From positions 1-64,000 of the forward strand of contig JBEVXU010000013.1 in the NCBI GenBank assembly GCA_040505895.1: a stretch of DNA of 64,000 nt, given 5' to 3'. Shown piece after piece: positions 8,326-18,000 of the stretch. Under the pieces are notes generated by a model. That model was not told the origin of the DNA, ran no database searches, and worked only from the letters and a program-made list of their open reading frames with translations. This DNA is from Vondammii sp040505895 (GTDB lineage: Bacteria > Pseudomonadota > Gammaproteobacteria > Chromatiales > Chromatiaceae). The number at the start of each line of letters is the position of its first letter. The first letter of the stretch is position 1. The translations under genes and the position numbers were made by a program.

Positions 8326-9111
8326 CTATTGTGATTGAAGGGCGCGCTTGGCCTCAGGGAATTTGCGGGAAAGGTTGCTCTTGGATAAGCCGCCATATCC
8401 CCGGAAGTGATCATCTATCGTCTCGATTAGCTTTGCCTCGCTGGCAAATGAGGGGTGTTTATCAACGTAAGGTAGGTTTCCAGCAATACAGTCGAGAAGA
8501 GCGGCTATGATGTTCTGGTAAGTCGATTCAGCCCGTTCCCCTGGTGCGCCTAGCGTGTCAACCATAGCTTTTAAGGTGTCATATTCCGATTCAATGGTTT
8601 CTTTTTCCTGACGCAGTTTTTTGAATTCACTTTTGGCGTTCTCAAGCCGCGATACAAGTTTGTCGTGTTCGGCTTTCAAGGCACGATAGGAATCGGCGCT
8701 TATTGCCGTGTGTGAGCTGCGTTCGATGTCGTCGAACAGGAAGGTGGGTTTCTCGTTAGGGAAAGCCTTTTCCATCCATGCTCTAAGATCCCGACCGAAA
8801 AAATGACGGCGATCATAGGCGACATGCTCATCAATGGGAACCGTCTTGGCATCTTCTCGGCCATACGGCAATTCCCCCTTTTCAATAGCCTCTGCTATGG
8901 CCCTGCTTCTGTGTTGAAGGCATGGCACGGTGGGGTGTGTCCATATACTCCGTCCAAAACCTGAAGGGGACAGCTGAGTGGCTCCTTGAGCGACTTCTTC
9001 GAGCTGATCATCAGGGACTCCACACCAGAGGGCTGCTGCTTGCGGGATCGAATATATTGCGTAGTGTGCCTTCATGGCCGCACAGCTGTCATTTTCCCAT
9101 GGCTTGTTCAT
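8326..9111 (-). CDS. Island coiled-coil protein of unknown function
   Basis: About 261 residues, not recognised as an enzyme. The N-terminal 110 residues (YSIPQAAALWCGVPDDQLEE... and later DLRAWMEKAFPNEKPTFLF) read as a compact helical domain. Residues about 140-180 form a heptad coiled coil (SRLENAKSEFKKLRQEKETI). The C-terminus ends in a small conserved-looking unit (KLIETIDDHFRGYGGLSKSN). Proteins of this build are often found beside alpA genes in proteobacterial islands. A strong GAGGAGG precedes ATG-ATG; spacing favours the second ATG (9111). It is oriented with alpA and divergent from the hsd operon. Confidence 0.6.
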   Translation of the reverse strand: MNKPWENDSCAAMKAHYAIYSIPQAAALWCGVPDDQLEEVAQGATQLSPSGFGRSIWTHPTVPCLQHRSRAIAEAIEKGELPYGREDAKTVPIDEHVAYDRRHFFGRDLRAWMEKAFPNEKPTFLFDDIERSSHTAISADSYRALKAEHDKLVSRLENAKSEFKKLRQEKETIESEYDTLKAMVDTLGAPGERAESTYQNIIAALLDCIAGNLPYVDKHPSFASEAKLIETIDDHFRGYGGLSKSNLSRKFPEAKRALQSQ

Positions 9112-9177
9112 CATGCCTCCTCAGATGCCGTAACTACCTATCCATAAAAGTCATTTTCTTCCAACGGCGTCCAGCGT

Positions 9178-9198
9178 AGTATATCCGCAGTACATCCG
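9178..9198. promoter_or_regulatory. Direct repeats in the divergent promoter region of the hsd operon
   Basis: AGTATATCCG (9178-9187) and AGTACATCCG (9189-9198) are one-mismatch direct repeats exactly 11 bp apart. They sit between the divergent coiled-coil gene and the small ribbon-helix-helix gene. RHH repressors commonly bind such one-turn-spaced half sites, so autoregulation by the protein starting at 9226 is plausible. Confidence 0.4.
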
Positions 9199-9225
9199 AA
9201 AGCCACCCTGAAAATGAGGTTACTA

Positions 9226-9402
9226 ATGGCTGAAACCAAATCGACCACTCTGACTGTCCGTGTCCATCCAGCCGTGAAGGAAGGGTTACGGACTGTGGCC
9301 GAAAAGGAGCGGCGCAGCTTGGCTAATATGATAGAAGTGATGATCCATGATTACTGTGATCGCGCAGGTATACCACTAGAAGAAAAAACTGCCATCCGCT
9401 GA
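9226..9402 (+). CDS. Ribbon-helix-helix (CopG/Arc-like) small protein
   Basis: A 58-residue protein beginning MAETKSTTLTVRVHPAVKEG. It shows the RHH pattern: a short basic beta strand (STTLTVRVHP), helix A (AVKEGLRTVAEKE) and helix B (SLANMIEVMIHDYCDRAG). GAGG six bases before ATG 9226 favours this start over the in-frame ATG at 9214. It lies 23 bp ahead of hsdM on the same strand. It is probably the transcriptional regulator of the restriction operon, consistent with the direct repeats at 9178-9198. Confidence 0.7.
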   Translation: MAETKSTTLTVRVHPAVKEGLRTVAEKERRSLANMIEVMIHDYCDRAGIPLEEKTAIR

Positions 9403-9425
9403 CTGGCACCCAATAAGGATTTAAC

Positions 9426-10982
9426 ATGGCCAGAACCGCCAAGAAGAGCACCAAAGAACAAGAACCACTTGAAAAGACACTCTGGAAGAGTGCCGACAAG
9501 CTGCGCAAGAACATGGATGCCGCCGAGTACAAGCATGTCGTACTCGGGCTGATCTTCCTCAAATATATCTCCGATGCCTTCGAAGAGTTGCACATCAAGC
9601 TGGCTGCCGGTGAGGGCGAATACGAAGGGGCCGATCCGGAGGATGCGGACGAGTACCGGGCTGAGAATGTCTTTTTCGTACCTGCCAATGCCCGTTGGTC
9701 TTACCTGCAATCCCGAGCCAAGCTGCCGGAGATCGGGAAGGATGTGGATGCAGCGATGGAGGCGATTGAAAAGGAGAACCCCACCCTCAAAGGGGTGCTG
9801 CCCAAACAGTACGCCCGCCAGAATCTGGACAAGGCCAGCCTGGGAACGTTGATTGACATGATCTCCGGCATCGGCCTGGGTGATGCGGCTGCGCAGGCGC
9901 AGGATGTGCTGGGTAGGGTCTATGAGTACTTCCTCGGTGAATTTGCCGCCGCCGAGGGCAAGAAGGGTGGCCAGTTCTATACCCCCGGCAGCATCGTCAA
10001 GGTGCTGGTGAATATGCTGGAGCCCTACAAGGGGCGCGTCTATGACCCCGCTTGTGGTTCCGGCGGCATGTTCGTGCAGGCTGAAAAGCTGGTGGAGGCC
10101 CACCAGGGGCGTATCGACGACATCTCCATCTACGGACAGGAATCCAACCAGACCACCTACCGCCTCTGTCGCATGAATCTCGCCATTCGCGGCATCGACG
10201 GCTCTAACGTGCGCTGGAACGGCGAGGGCAGCTTCCTCAACGATGTCCACAAGGATATGAAGGCGGAGTTCATCATCGCCAACCCGCCCTTCAACGACTC
10301 CGACTGGAGTGGAGAGCTGCTGCGTGACGACCCGCGCTGGCAATACGGCGTACCGCCTACCGGCAACGCCAACTTCGCCTGGATGCAGCACATGATCTAC
10401 CACCTTGCCCCCAATGGTACCCTGGGATTGGTGTTGGCCAATGGCTCGCTCTCCTCCAACAGTGGTGGTGAGGGGGAGATCCGCAAGGCGATTGTCGAGG
10501 CCAAGCTGGTGGACTGCATCGTCGCCCTGCCGGATAAGCTCTTCTACAACACCGGCATCCCCGCCTGTCTCTGGTTTATCTCCCGTGATCGCAAGAATCA
10601 CAGCTTCCGCAACCGTGAAGATGAGGTGTTGTTTATCGATGCCCGCAATCAGGGCGAGATGATCACCCGCCGTAACCGGGAGTTCAACGACGACGACATC
10701 GCCAGCATTGCTGATACCTACCATGCCTGGCGGAACAAGGAAGGCGGTTATGAGGACGAGAAGGGATTTTGTAAAGCCGCCAGCCTGGACGAGGTACGCA
10801 AGCATAAGCATGTGCTGACACCGGGGCGTTACGTGGGCATACTTGATGAAGTGGATGACGGCGTGCCGCTTGAGGAGAAGATGGCCAAGCTCACCGCCGA
10901 ACTGGCCGAGCAGATGGAGCAGGGACAGGGACTGGATGTGCGGGTTCGGGAGAATCTGGCAAAGGTTGGGTTTGGGCTATGA
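9426..10982 (+). CDS. hsdM: Type I restriction enzyme, methyltransferase subunit HsdM
   Basis: A 518-residue N6-adenine methyltransferase subunit. The N-terminal helical HsdM_N domain (SADKLRKNMDAAEYKHVVLG) is followed by the SAM-binding motif I DPACGSGGMF at D207 and catalytic motif IV NPPF at N286-F289. Length is normal for the family. With HsdS it forms the modification trimer; with HsdR it forms the nuclease. An AAGGA site precedes the ATG. Its last four bases overlap hsdS (ATGA). The long antisense frames over this gene are shadows of its GC-biased codons. Confidence 0.97.
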   Translation: MARTAKKSTKEQEPLEKTLWKSADKLRKNMDAAEYKHVVLGLIFLKYISDAFEELHIKLAAGEGEYEGADPEDADEYRAENVFFVPANARWSYLQSRAKLPEIGKDVDAAMEAIEKENPTLKGVLPKQYARQNLDKASLGTLIDMISGIGLGDAAAQAQDVLGRVYEYFLGEFAAAEGKKGGQFYTPGSIVKVLVNMLEPYKGRVYDPACGSGGMFVQAEKLVEAHQGRIDDISIYGQESNQTTYRLCRMNLAIRGIDGSNVRWNGEGSFLNDVHKDMKAEFIIANPPFNDSDWSGELLRDDPRWQYGVPPTGNANFAWMQHMIYHLAPNGTLGLVLANGSLSSNSGGEGEIRKAIVEAKLVDCIVALPDKLFYNTGIPACLWFISRDRKNHSFRNREDEVLFIDARNQGEMITRRNREFNDDDIASIADTYHAWRNKEGGYEDEKGFCKAASLDEVRKHKHVLTPGRYVGILDEVDDGVPLEEKMAKLTAELAEQMEQGQGLDVRVRENLAKVGFGL

Positions 10983-12253
10983 GCTGGCCTTCTGAGCGTG
11001 TAATGACGCTACAGCAAAACGGAGTTCTCTTGGTTGAAGATGGAAATCATGGTGAATATCGACCTCGACCAGAAGAGTTCATTTCTGACGGGGTGTCATT
11101 CATCCGAGCGGCCGACATGGATGGTGGGCGCGTTCTTTTCGAATCTGCTGAGTCAATAACTGACATCGCATTCGATAGAATACGGAAAGGCATTGGGAAA
11201 CCTGGTGACTGTATCCTTTCACATAAGGGCACAATTGGGAGAACGGCCTTTGTGCCATTGGATGAATTAACACCATTTGTATGCTCTCCACAGACGACTT
11301 TCTGGCGAGTTATTGATAGTGAAAGATTGGATCGACGCTATCTTTACTTTTACATGATGTCATCCGATTTCGTTGGTCAACTTCGAAAAGTACAAAATGA
11401 AACTGATATGGCTGGTTATGTGAGCCTGACCAACCAGCGTGAATTTGTTGTGCCTTTGCCGCCACCCGGTGTGCAGAAAGAAATCGCCGAAATCCTCTCC
11501 TCCCTCGACGATAAAATCGAACTCAACCGCAAGCAGAACCGCACCCTGGAGGTTATCACCCAGGCGCTGTTCAAACGTTGGTTCGTGGAGTTCGAGTTCC
11601 CCGACGAAAACGGCCAGCCCTACAAATCCAGCGGCGGTGCCATGCAGCCCTCCGAGCTAGGGGAGATTCCGGTGGGGTGGGAGGTTGGCGCTGTTGGCGA
11701 TTTGGTCTCACACAGTAAGGACTCCATAAACCCTGGTAACCAGCCGGAGGATCAGTTCTTCCATTTCAGCATCCCAAATTTCGATGATGGTCAAAGTGCC
11801 AAGCCAGAATTGGGTTCCACGATACTTAGTAACAAGTATTCGGTTCATGCCGATTCAATATTGGTTTCAAAGCTGAACCCTCGGTTCCCACGAATCTGGC
11901 CTGTTTTATCGCTTCCTGATGAATTGTCGGTATGCTCCACCGAATTTCAGGTTCTCATACCCGGTAAGGAAGCTTATGGCTATGTCCTTTCCCTTCTAAA
12001 GTCTCCATATGTGGCGACGGAGATGGTGTTACGGGCATCTGGAACAAGTGGAAGCCATCAACGAATCAATCCGGATGATCTTTTATCAATTGAGGTGGTT
12101 CGTCCGCCAAGTGACTTGATAGAGAGATTTAGCAGTGCGGTTATGGATGGATTTGAAAAGTCACAATCGAATCTGGACCAGATGAAAATTCTTGCGGGCC
12201 TGCGAGATACACTTCTTCCTAAACTGGTGTCGGGTGAGCTAAGGGTGACGTGA
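10979..12253 (+). CDS. hsdS: Type I restriction enzyme, specificity subunit HsdS
   Basis: A 424-residue specificity subunit with two target-recognition domains. Each is followed by a conserved helical spacer: QKEIAEILSSLDDKIELNRKQN near residues 165-186, and a C-terminal one before LRDTLLPKLVSGELRV. It sets the DNA sequence recognised by the complex; the bipartite target cannot be read from the sequence. The first recognition domain starts at once, as usual. It overlaps hsdM by four bases and ends one base before the next gene, so it is within a tight operon. Confidence 0.95.
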   Translation: MSWPSERVMTLQQNGVLLVEDGNHGEYRPRPEEFISDGVSFIRAADMDGGRVLFESAESITDIAFDRIRKGIGKPGDCILSHKGTIGRTAFVPLDELTPFVCSPQTTFWRVIDSERLDRRYLYFYMMSSDFVGQLRKVQNETDMAGYVSLTNQREFVVPLPPPGVQKEIAEILSSLDDKIELNRKQNRTLEVITQALFKRWFVEFEFPDENGQPYKSSGGAMQPSELGEIPVGWEVGAVGDLVSHSKDSINPGNQPEDQFFHFSIPNFDDGQSAKPELGSTILSNKYSVHADSILVSKLNPRFPRIWPVLSLPDELSVCSTEFQVLIPGKEAYGYVLSLLKSPYVATEMVLRASGTSGSHQRINPDDLLSIEVVRPPSDLIERFSSAVMDGFEKSQSNLDQMKILAGLRDTLLPKLVSGELRVT

Positions 12254-12254
12254 T

Positions 12255-13268
12255 ATGGATTTCAGCGATAATTCTGAATTCAACGACTGGCTGGATGAAT
12301 CATACCCAGCCGTAATGATTGGTGAGTATTCAGAAGCACCGAGTGTGGTGTTGTTTGAGATGGATCAGCAGGCTTATATCGACCAACTGGATGCCTGGCG
12401 AGATCAGCAGATCGCGGAGTTTCCGGAGGTTGTAGTTCACGAGTTTCCCGCCCCCATTGCACACTACTTTCACCAAACCCGACATGGTTACGATGATGCC
12501 AATCATCGGTTGCAATTGCTCAGGACAACCTGGGAATCGGTGATCTTTACGCTCTACAGTCTCGCTATTGGTGAGGTGCTGTATCGAGGTATCAATCTGT
12601 CCGGTCTTGAGGTTGGCAATCAGCCGCTTTCCTATAATCGTATGATGTCGGATAGCCTGGCGATCAAGCTGGGATTCGTTGAGGCCGTTATAAATCAGGA
12701 GGGTGCTGCCGATCAGTTGGTTGTAGCGGACATCGTTAGTGATGCTGCCATTGAAGGATTAAGACAGCTCAACCGTGAACGTAACTCAATCCAGCACATT
12801 GCAGCACTGACTGCATCAGAGGCCGTGGAACGGTTTGATAAGCTGTTGCCGGAGGTTGAGGCTGTGCTCTATGAGCTTCGAGAACTTCGCAATGTCTCGT
12901 TCATTCGCTATCGAAACAGTGAGGCAACCCCGAGGGATCTGAAGTGCCGAAAGTTTGATGGCCATTCGCTAGCGAAAGTGAATTATCCACTCCAGCTTAA
13001 TGATGAGCAGTTCTCCAGGATTGGGGCCAACCTGACGGCGGAACGACTTTACGCTGAGCTTGGGGAGGACATCTTTTGCGTGTCACCCTTTGCGCATGTT
13101 GTTGACCAAGACCACCAGACCTATCTCTGTTTTTACAAGAAAAAGCATAATGCCATTTTATTTCAATTTGAGCGTGTTGGTACGCCTGCCGGTGAGTTCG
13201 ATTTGGATGGTGACCAGTTTCAGGATATCAGGGATTCGCTTGAGGGGGTGCTTCAAAATGCCGTCTAG
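12255..13268 (+). CDS. Unknown protein with a HEPN-like R-x4-H motif, in the hsd operon
   Basis: 337 residues of unrecognised overall family. Residues about 85-200 are helical, and R176-N-S-I-Q-H181 (in LNRERNSIQHIAAL) matches the R-x4-6-H motif of HEPN ribonucleases. The preceding helix (TWESVIFTLYSLAIGEVL) fits the first HEPN helices. The C-terminal 120 residues look like a separate alpha/beta domain. It starts one base after the hsdS stop and overlaps the miniature ORF ahead of darT, so it is co-translated with restriction and toxin genes. A third effector or a sensor are the obvious possibilities. The motif is short, so the HEPN call is tentative. Confidence 0.5.
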   Translation: MDFSDNSEFNDWLDESYPAVMIGEYSEAPSVVLFEMDQQAYIDQLDAWRDQQIAEFPEVVVHEFPAPIAHYFHQTRHGYDDANHRLQLLRTTWESVIFTLYSLAIGEVLYRGINLSGLEVGNQPLSYNRMMSDSLAIKLGFVEAVINQEGAADQLVVADIVSDAAIEGLRQLNRERNSIQHIAALTASEAVERFDKLLPEVEAVLYELRELRNVSFIRYRNSEATPRDLKCRKFDGHSLAKVNYPLQLNDEQFSRIGANLTAERLYAELGEDIFCVSPFAHVVDQDHQTYLCFYKKKHNAILFQFERVGTPAGEFDLDGDQFQDIRDSLEGVLQNAV

Positions 13269-13323
13269 GATTGTAAACTTGGAGAGGGATGATCAGGAAC
13301 CTGAGATGGAGGCCATAGTCTAA
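13258..13323 (+). CDS. 21-codon mini-ORF bridging to darT
   Basis: ATG at 13258, about nine bases after GAGGGGG, opens 21 codons (MPSRIVNLERDDQEPEMEAI...). It overlaps the end of the upstream 337-residue gene. Its TAA shares one base with the darT start (TAATG). This is the layout of translational coupling that could hold toxin translation at a level set by upstream genes. It may make no functional peptide. Confidence 0.35.
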   Translation: MPSRIVNLERDDQEPEMEAIV

Positions 13324-13910
13324 TGTCTCATAGGGTGGTGGAACTACACAACATCATGCCGATTAGCAATATTTTGTCCGTTCTGGCGCATGGGATACTG
13401 TCTCACGAGCAGGTCGCTGGGCTACCTCATTCCGATGTATCCATGGCGGATGTACAGGACAAGCGGGATAAGGTTCAAGTGCCTGGGGGGTTAAAGCTGC
13501 ATCAATATGCGAACCTCTATTTTGATGCCCGTAATCCCATGATGTACAAGCGATTGGCTCAGATAGAATTGCTTTGTGTGCTCAGTGTTTCAACCGATGT
13601 TATGAATATTCAAAGTGTGGTGATTTCTGATCAAAATGCTGCCAGTGATTATGTGCGGTTTTATCCGCCGAATTATCTGAGTGTTCTCAATTTCGACCAG
13701 ATTTACGCAGATGATTGGCGACACTCGGATGATCGTATTGCCTATTGGCGACATAAATCTGCGAAGTGCGCAGAGGTATTGGTTCCACATGCCATACACT
13801 CAGATTATATTCAAAAAGCCTATGTGGTAAGTGATATGGCGAAGACGCAACTAACGGCAACCGGGTTTTCAAAACCGGTCGAAATTATGCCGAGATTATT
13901 TTTCAGGTGA
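13323..13910 (+). CDS. darT: DarT, DNA ADP-ribosyltransferase toxin
   Basis: A 195-residue protein of the DarT (DUF4433) family, which transfers ADP-ribose from NAD to bases of single-stranded DNA and blocks replication. Seen here are the N-terminal LHNIMPISNILSVLAHGILS (the family's His-x-x-x-x-x-N-L pattern), the FDARNPMMYKRL segment of the NAD/substrate site, and the terminal CAEVLVPHAI, where E151 corresponds to the catalytic Glu. Size fits the small DarT2-like type. It lies five bases ahead of darG, its antitoxin, and both sit between hsdS and hsdR. The toxin appears complete. Confidence 0.93.
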   Translation: MSHRVVELHNIMPISNILSVLAHGILSHEQVAGLPHSDVSMADVQDKRDKVQVPGGLKLHQYANLYFDARNPMMYKRLAQIELLCVLSVSTDVMNIQSVVISDQNAASDYVRFYPPNYLSVLNFDQIYADDWRHSDDRIAYWRHKSAKCAEVLVPHAIHSDYIQKAYVVSDMAKTQLTATGFSKPVEIMPRLFFR

Positions 13911-13914
13911 AGCT

Positions 13915-15030
13915 ATGGTGAATGTACTAATTGGTGATCTCTTCGAGACCAAGACAACAACCATCGTCAATACCGTCAATTGTGTCGGGGTGATGGGCAA
14001 GGGAATCGCGCAGGCGTTTAAAAAACGTTTCCCGGACATGTTCAAGGAGTATTCGCAGCGTTGCCAGTCTGGACTGGTTCAGCCTGGAGTGCCTTATCTG
14101 TACTCCGATATGCTCGGTACTTCGATTTTGAATTTTCCTACCAAAAAGCATTGGCGTTCACCGTCCCGGCTGGATGATGTGATTAACGGGTTGGATATAT
14201 TCACGGAGAAGTACAAGGAGTGGGGTATTGAGTCGATCGCCTTTCCTCCGCTGGGGTGTGGCAACGGCGGGCTTGAATGGGCTGCGGTTGGACCTGTGAT
14301 GTATCAACGTCTTTCTGCGCTGGATATACCTGTTGAAATTTATGCACCCTACGGTACACCAAAACAACAATTGACTAATAAATTTCTCGGGCAAGCAGTA
14401 GAAAATCCAAATTTTGTAAAAGGACATAAGCAGAAGAGACTCAGTGTTGCATGGGTAGCGTTGTTAGAGGTTGTGAATCAGTTACAAAACCAACCTTATG
14501 CCAACCCGGTAGGTAGGACGATATTCCAGAAAATCAGTTATATCTTCACTGAACAGGGGGTTGATACGGGTTTTCGATTCAAACAAGGGAGCTATGGCCC
14601 TTTCTCACCGGAAGTAAAAGAGGCACTATCAACTTTTGCCAATGCAAACCTAATTCAGGAGCAGCAGCTTGGCAGAATGACAGCGCTTCGGATTGGTCCG
14701 GAATATGAATCTGTCAGAGATAAATTTGCAGATCAGTTTATGCCTTTTGAAAAAAAGATAAACAAGACCGTTGATCTTTTTAGTCGGATCAAATCAACAG
14801 CACAGGCTGAAGAAGTAACGACAGTTCTTTACGCAGCGAGAAAGTTGAAAAAAGACAGTAAAGATGACTCTGTTAGTGAGCAAGATATATATGAATATAT
14901 ATTGGACTGGAAAAAGGACTGGCACAAAAAAGAGAAACAATCGGCGATTGCTACATCAATTCGTAATCTGGAAATGCTGGGTTGGTTAAGACTTCAGTAC
15001 AGCGACTCTCTGCCAATGGAAGATTTTTAG
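13915..15030 (+). CDS. darG: DarG, macrodomain antitoxin (DNA ADP-ribosylglycohydrolase)
   Basis: 371 residues. Residues 1-150 are a macrodomain: VNTVNCVGVMGKGIAQAFK binds ADP-ribose and SIAFPPLGCGNGGLEW is the second conserved loop. It removes ADP-ribose from DNA. Residues about 170-371 are the C-terminal domain (HKQKRLSVAWVALLEVV... GRTIFQKISYIFTEQG) that in DarG homologues binds and blocks DarT. Both functions are therefore present. It follows darT by four bases and ends 14 bases before the hsdR start, consistent with co-expression with the restriction subunits. Confidence 0.94.
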   Translation: MVNVLIGDLFETKTTTIVNTVNCVGVMGKGIAQAFKKRFPDMFKEYSQRCQSGLVQPGVPYLYSDMLGTSILNFPTKKHWRSPSRLDDVINGLDIFTEKYKEWGIESIAFPPLGCGNGGLEWAAVGPVMYQRLSALDIPVEIYAPYGTPKQQLTNKFLGQAVENPNFVKGHKQKRLSVAWVALLEVVNQLQNQPYANPVGRTIFQKISYIFTEQGVDTGFRFKQGSYGPFSPEVKEALSTFANANLIQEQQLGRMTALRIGPEYESVRDKFADQFMPFEKKINKTVDLFSRIKSTAQAEEVTTVLYAARKLKKDSKDDSVSEQDIYEYILDWKKDWHKKEKQSAIATSIRNLEMLGWLRLQYSDSLPMEDF

Positions 15031-15044
15031 AAAAGGAATTTATT

Positions 15045-18000
15045 TTGTCTGACAAGCTTACTGAAGATGCCATTGAACAATTTGCCATCGAGCTGCTGAC
15101 CAAGCAGGGTTACCAGTATATCCACGGTGCTGAGTTGGCACCGGATGCTACTCACCCTGAGCGTAATTCATTTGGTGATGTAATTCTTGAAAGTCGCTTA
15201 CGTGAAGCGGTTGCACGTATCAATCCGGCTATTCCATTGGATGCGCAGGAGCAGGCGGTCAAGGAGGTATTGCAGATTTCGCCTATTGAGTTGTCGGCAG
15301 CAAACGAAACCTTCCACAAGCTGCTGACCAACGGCGTGGAGGTGGAGTATCAGCACGAAGGGCGAACCAAGGGTGATAAAGTTTGGCTGGTGGACTATGC
15401 AGACCCTTCTGCCAACGATTGTTTAGCAGTGAACCAATTCACGGTCATTGAGAACCATATCAATAAGCGTCCTGACCTGATCCTGTTCATCAATGGTCTG
15501 CCATTGGTGGTAATTGAGCTAAAGAATGCCGCCAGTGAGAATGCCACCGTTCGTTCCGCGTATCAGCAGCTCCAGACCTATAAGAGTACGATACCCAGTC
15601 TGTTTGTGACCAACGGCCTGTTGGTGGCCTCTGATGGTCTGGAGGCACGCATGGGTTCCCTGTCTGCCGGGTTCACGCGTTTTATGGCCTGGAAAACATC
15701 GGATGGCAGGCAAGAGGCATCTCATCTTATTAGTCAGTTGGAGACCTTGATTCAAGGCGTGTTGTCTCCGGCAACTCTGCTTGAGTTGACCCGGCATTTT
15801 ACGGTGTTTGAGAAGTCGCAGCGTGAAGACCCAAAGACTGGTCTTACCACTGTTGAAACAGTAAAGAAGATCGCGGCCTATCACCAGTTCTATGCGGTGA
15901 AAAAGGCGGTGGAATCAACCTTGGTGGCGACCGGTATCAATGGTAGCCGCAAGGGAGGCGTGGTGTGGCATACCCAGGGGAGTGGTAAGTCGCTTTCGAT
16001 GGTTTTCTATGCGGGCAAGTTGGTGCTGGCGCTGGATAACCCAACCATTGTCATGCTGACCGACCGGAATGATCTGGATGATCAGCTTTTTGATACCTTT
16101 GCATCCAGCCGCCAACTGCTACGGCAGGAGCCGGTGCAGGCGGAAAACCGTGATGATCTGTGCGATAAGCTGAAGGTGGCCTCCGGTGGTGTGATCTTCA
16201 CCACCATGCAGAAGTTCTCACCCAAAGATGGCGATGCCATTTATCCGTTACTTTCTGATCGTCGCAATATCGTTGTGATCGCTGATGAGGCGCATCGTAG
16301 CCAGTACGGCTTCAAGGCCAGGGAGATAGACATTAAGGATGCTGACGGCAATATCGTTGGCAAGAAAACCGCCTACGGTTTTGCCAAGTATCTGCGTGAT
16401 GCGTTGCCTCATGCGACCTTTATCGGTTTTACCGGCACACCGGTGGAGCTGGATGACAAGAATACCCCGGCTGTGTTTGGCGATTATGTGGATGTATATG
16501 ACATCGCCCAGGCGGTAGAAGATGGTGCGACGGTGCGTATCTACTACGAGAGCCGTCTGGCCAAGCTCCAGTTGAAGGAGGATGAGAAGGCCACCCTGGA
16601 TGATCGGTTTGACAAGGTGATGGAAGATGCCGCTGACTATGAAACTGGATCGGGGGATGAAGACGAGTCAAGCGAGAGGGCCAAGGCCAAATGGACGCGC
16701 CTAGAGGCCATCGTAGGTAATCAGCAACGGGTTGGGAATGTCGCACAGGATTTGATTGCTCACTTTGAACAGCGGCAGCAAATTTTCGACGGCAAGGCGA
16801 TGATTGTGGCCATGAGTCGCCGCATCTGTGTGGAGTTATACAGCGCAATTCAATCATTACGTCCCGAATGGCATGATGACGATGATGCCAAGGGCGTTAT
16901 CAAGGTCATCATGACTGGTTCCAGTGCCGACCCGCAGGCGATGCAGCCGCACATTCGTAGCAAGGATGCGCGTAAGGCGATTGGTGATCGTCTAAAAGAC
17001 CCGGACGATCCGCTGAAATTGGTGATTGTGCGGGATATGTGGCTGACGGGCTTTGATGCGCCATGCCTGCATACCCTCTATGTGGATAAGCCGATGAAGG
17101 GGCACAACCTGATGCAGGCCATTGCTCGGGTCAACCGGGTTTACAAGGATAAGCCGGGTGGCCTGGTGGTGGACTATATCGGTATTGCATCTGACCTGAA
17201 GCGTGCGCTGGCGACCTATACGGAGAGTGGTGGAAAGGGCGAGCCAACCCTGAATATTGATGATGCCGTGCGTGCTATGCGGGAGAAGTTTGAGGTTGTT
17301 GATCAGATGTTTTCAGGCTTTGAATATCGCCGTTACTTCGATGCGGACACTTCAGAAAAGCTGAGTATCATCCTTGAAGCAGAAGAGTTTGTTCTTGGCC
17401 TGGATGATGGCAAGAAGCGCTTTACCAAGGAGGTCGGCCTGCTGGCCAAAACATTCGCCCTTGCTGTACCCGATGAACGTGCGATGGTCATCAAGGATGA
17501 GTTGGCCTTCTTTCAGGCTGTTAAGGCACGGCTGGCCAAGTTCGAGCGTGGTGAAGGTAAGAGTCAAGAAGAGGTCGATTCTGCCATCCGGCAGTTGGTG
17601 GATGAGGCGGTGGTTTCCGACCAGGTGGTGGATATTTTCGATGCAGCAGGTATCAAGAAGCCGGACATCTCAATCCTTTCTGATGAGTTCATGGAAGAGA
17701 TCAAGGGGATGCAGCACAGGAACATAGCGTTGGAGTTGTTGAAGAAGATCCTTAACGATGAGATTCGCAGCCGTTCCAGAAAAAACCTGATGCAAAGCAG
17801 GGCGCTATCGGAGATGTTGGAGAATGCCATTAAGCGTTATCAAAACAACCTGTTATCGGCAGCCGAGATCATTGAGGAGTTGATCGAACTGGCCAAGGAG
17901 ATCAAGGCGGCTGATGGTCGAGGTGACAGCCTGGGGATGACAGAGGATGAGCTGGCCTTCTACGATGCCCTTGAAGTGAACGATAGTGCGGTGCAGGTGC

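Noticed and set aside
9351..10811. 486-codon open frame on the minus strand across hsdM
   Set aside because: It lies antisense to an unmistakable HsdM with DPACGSGG and NPPF motifs; it is a codon-bias shadow with no protein-like domains.
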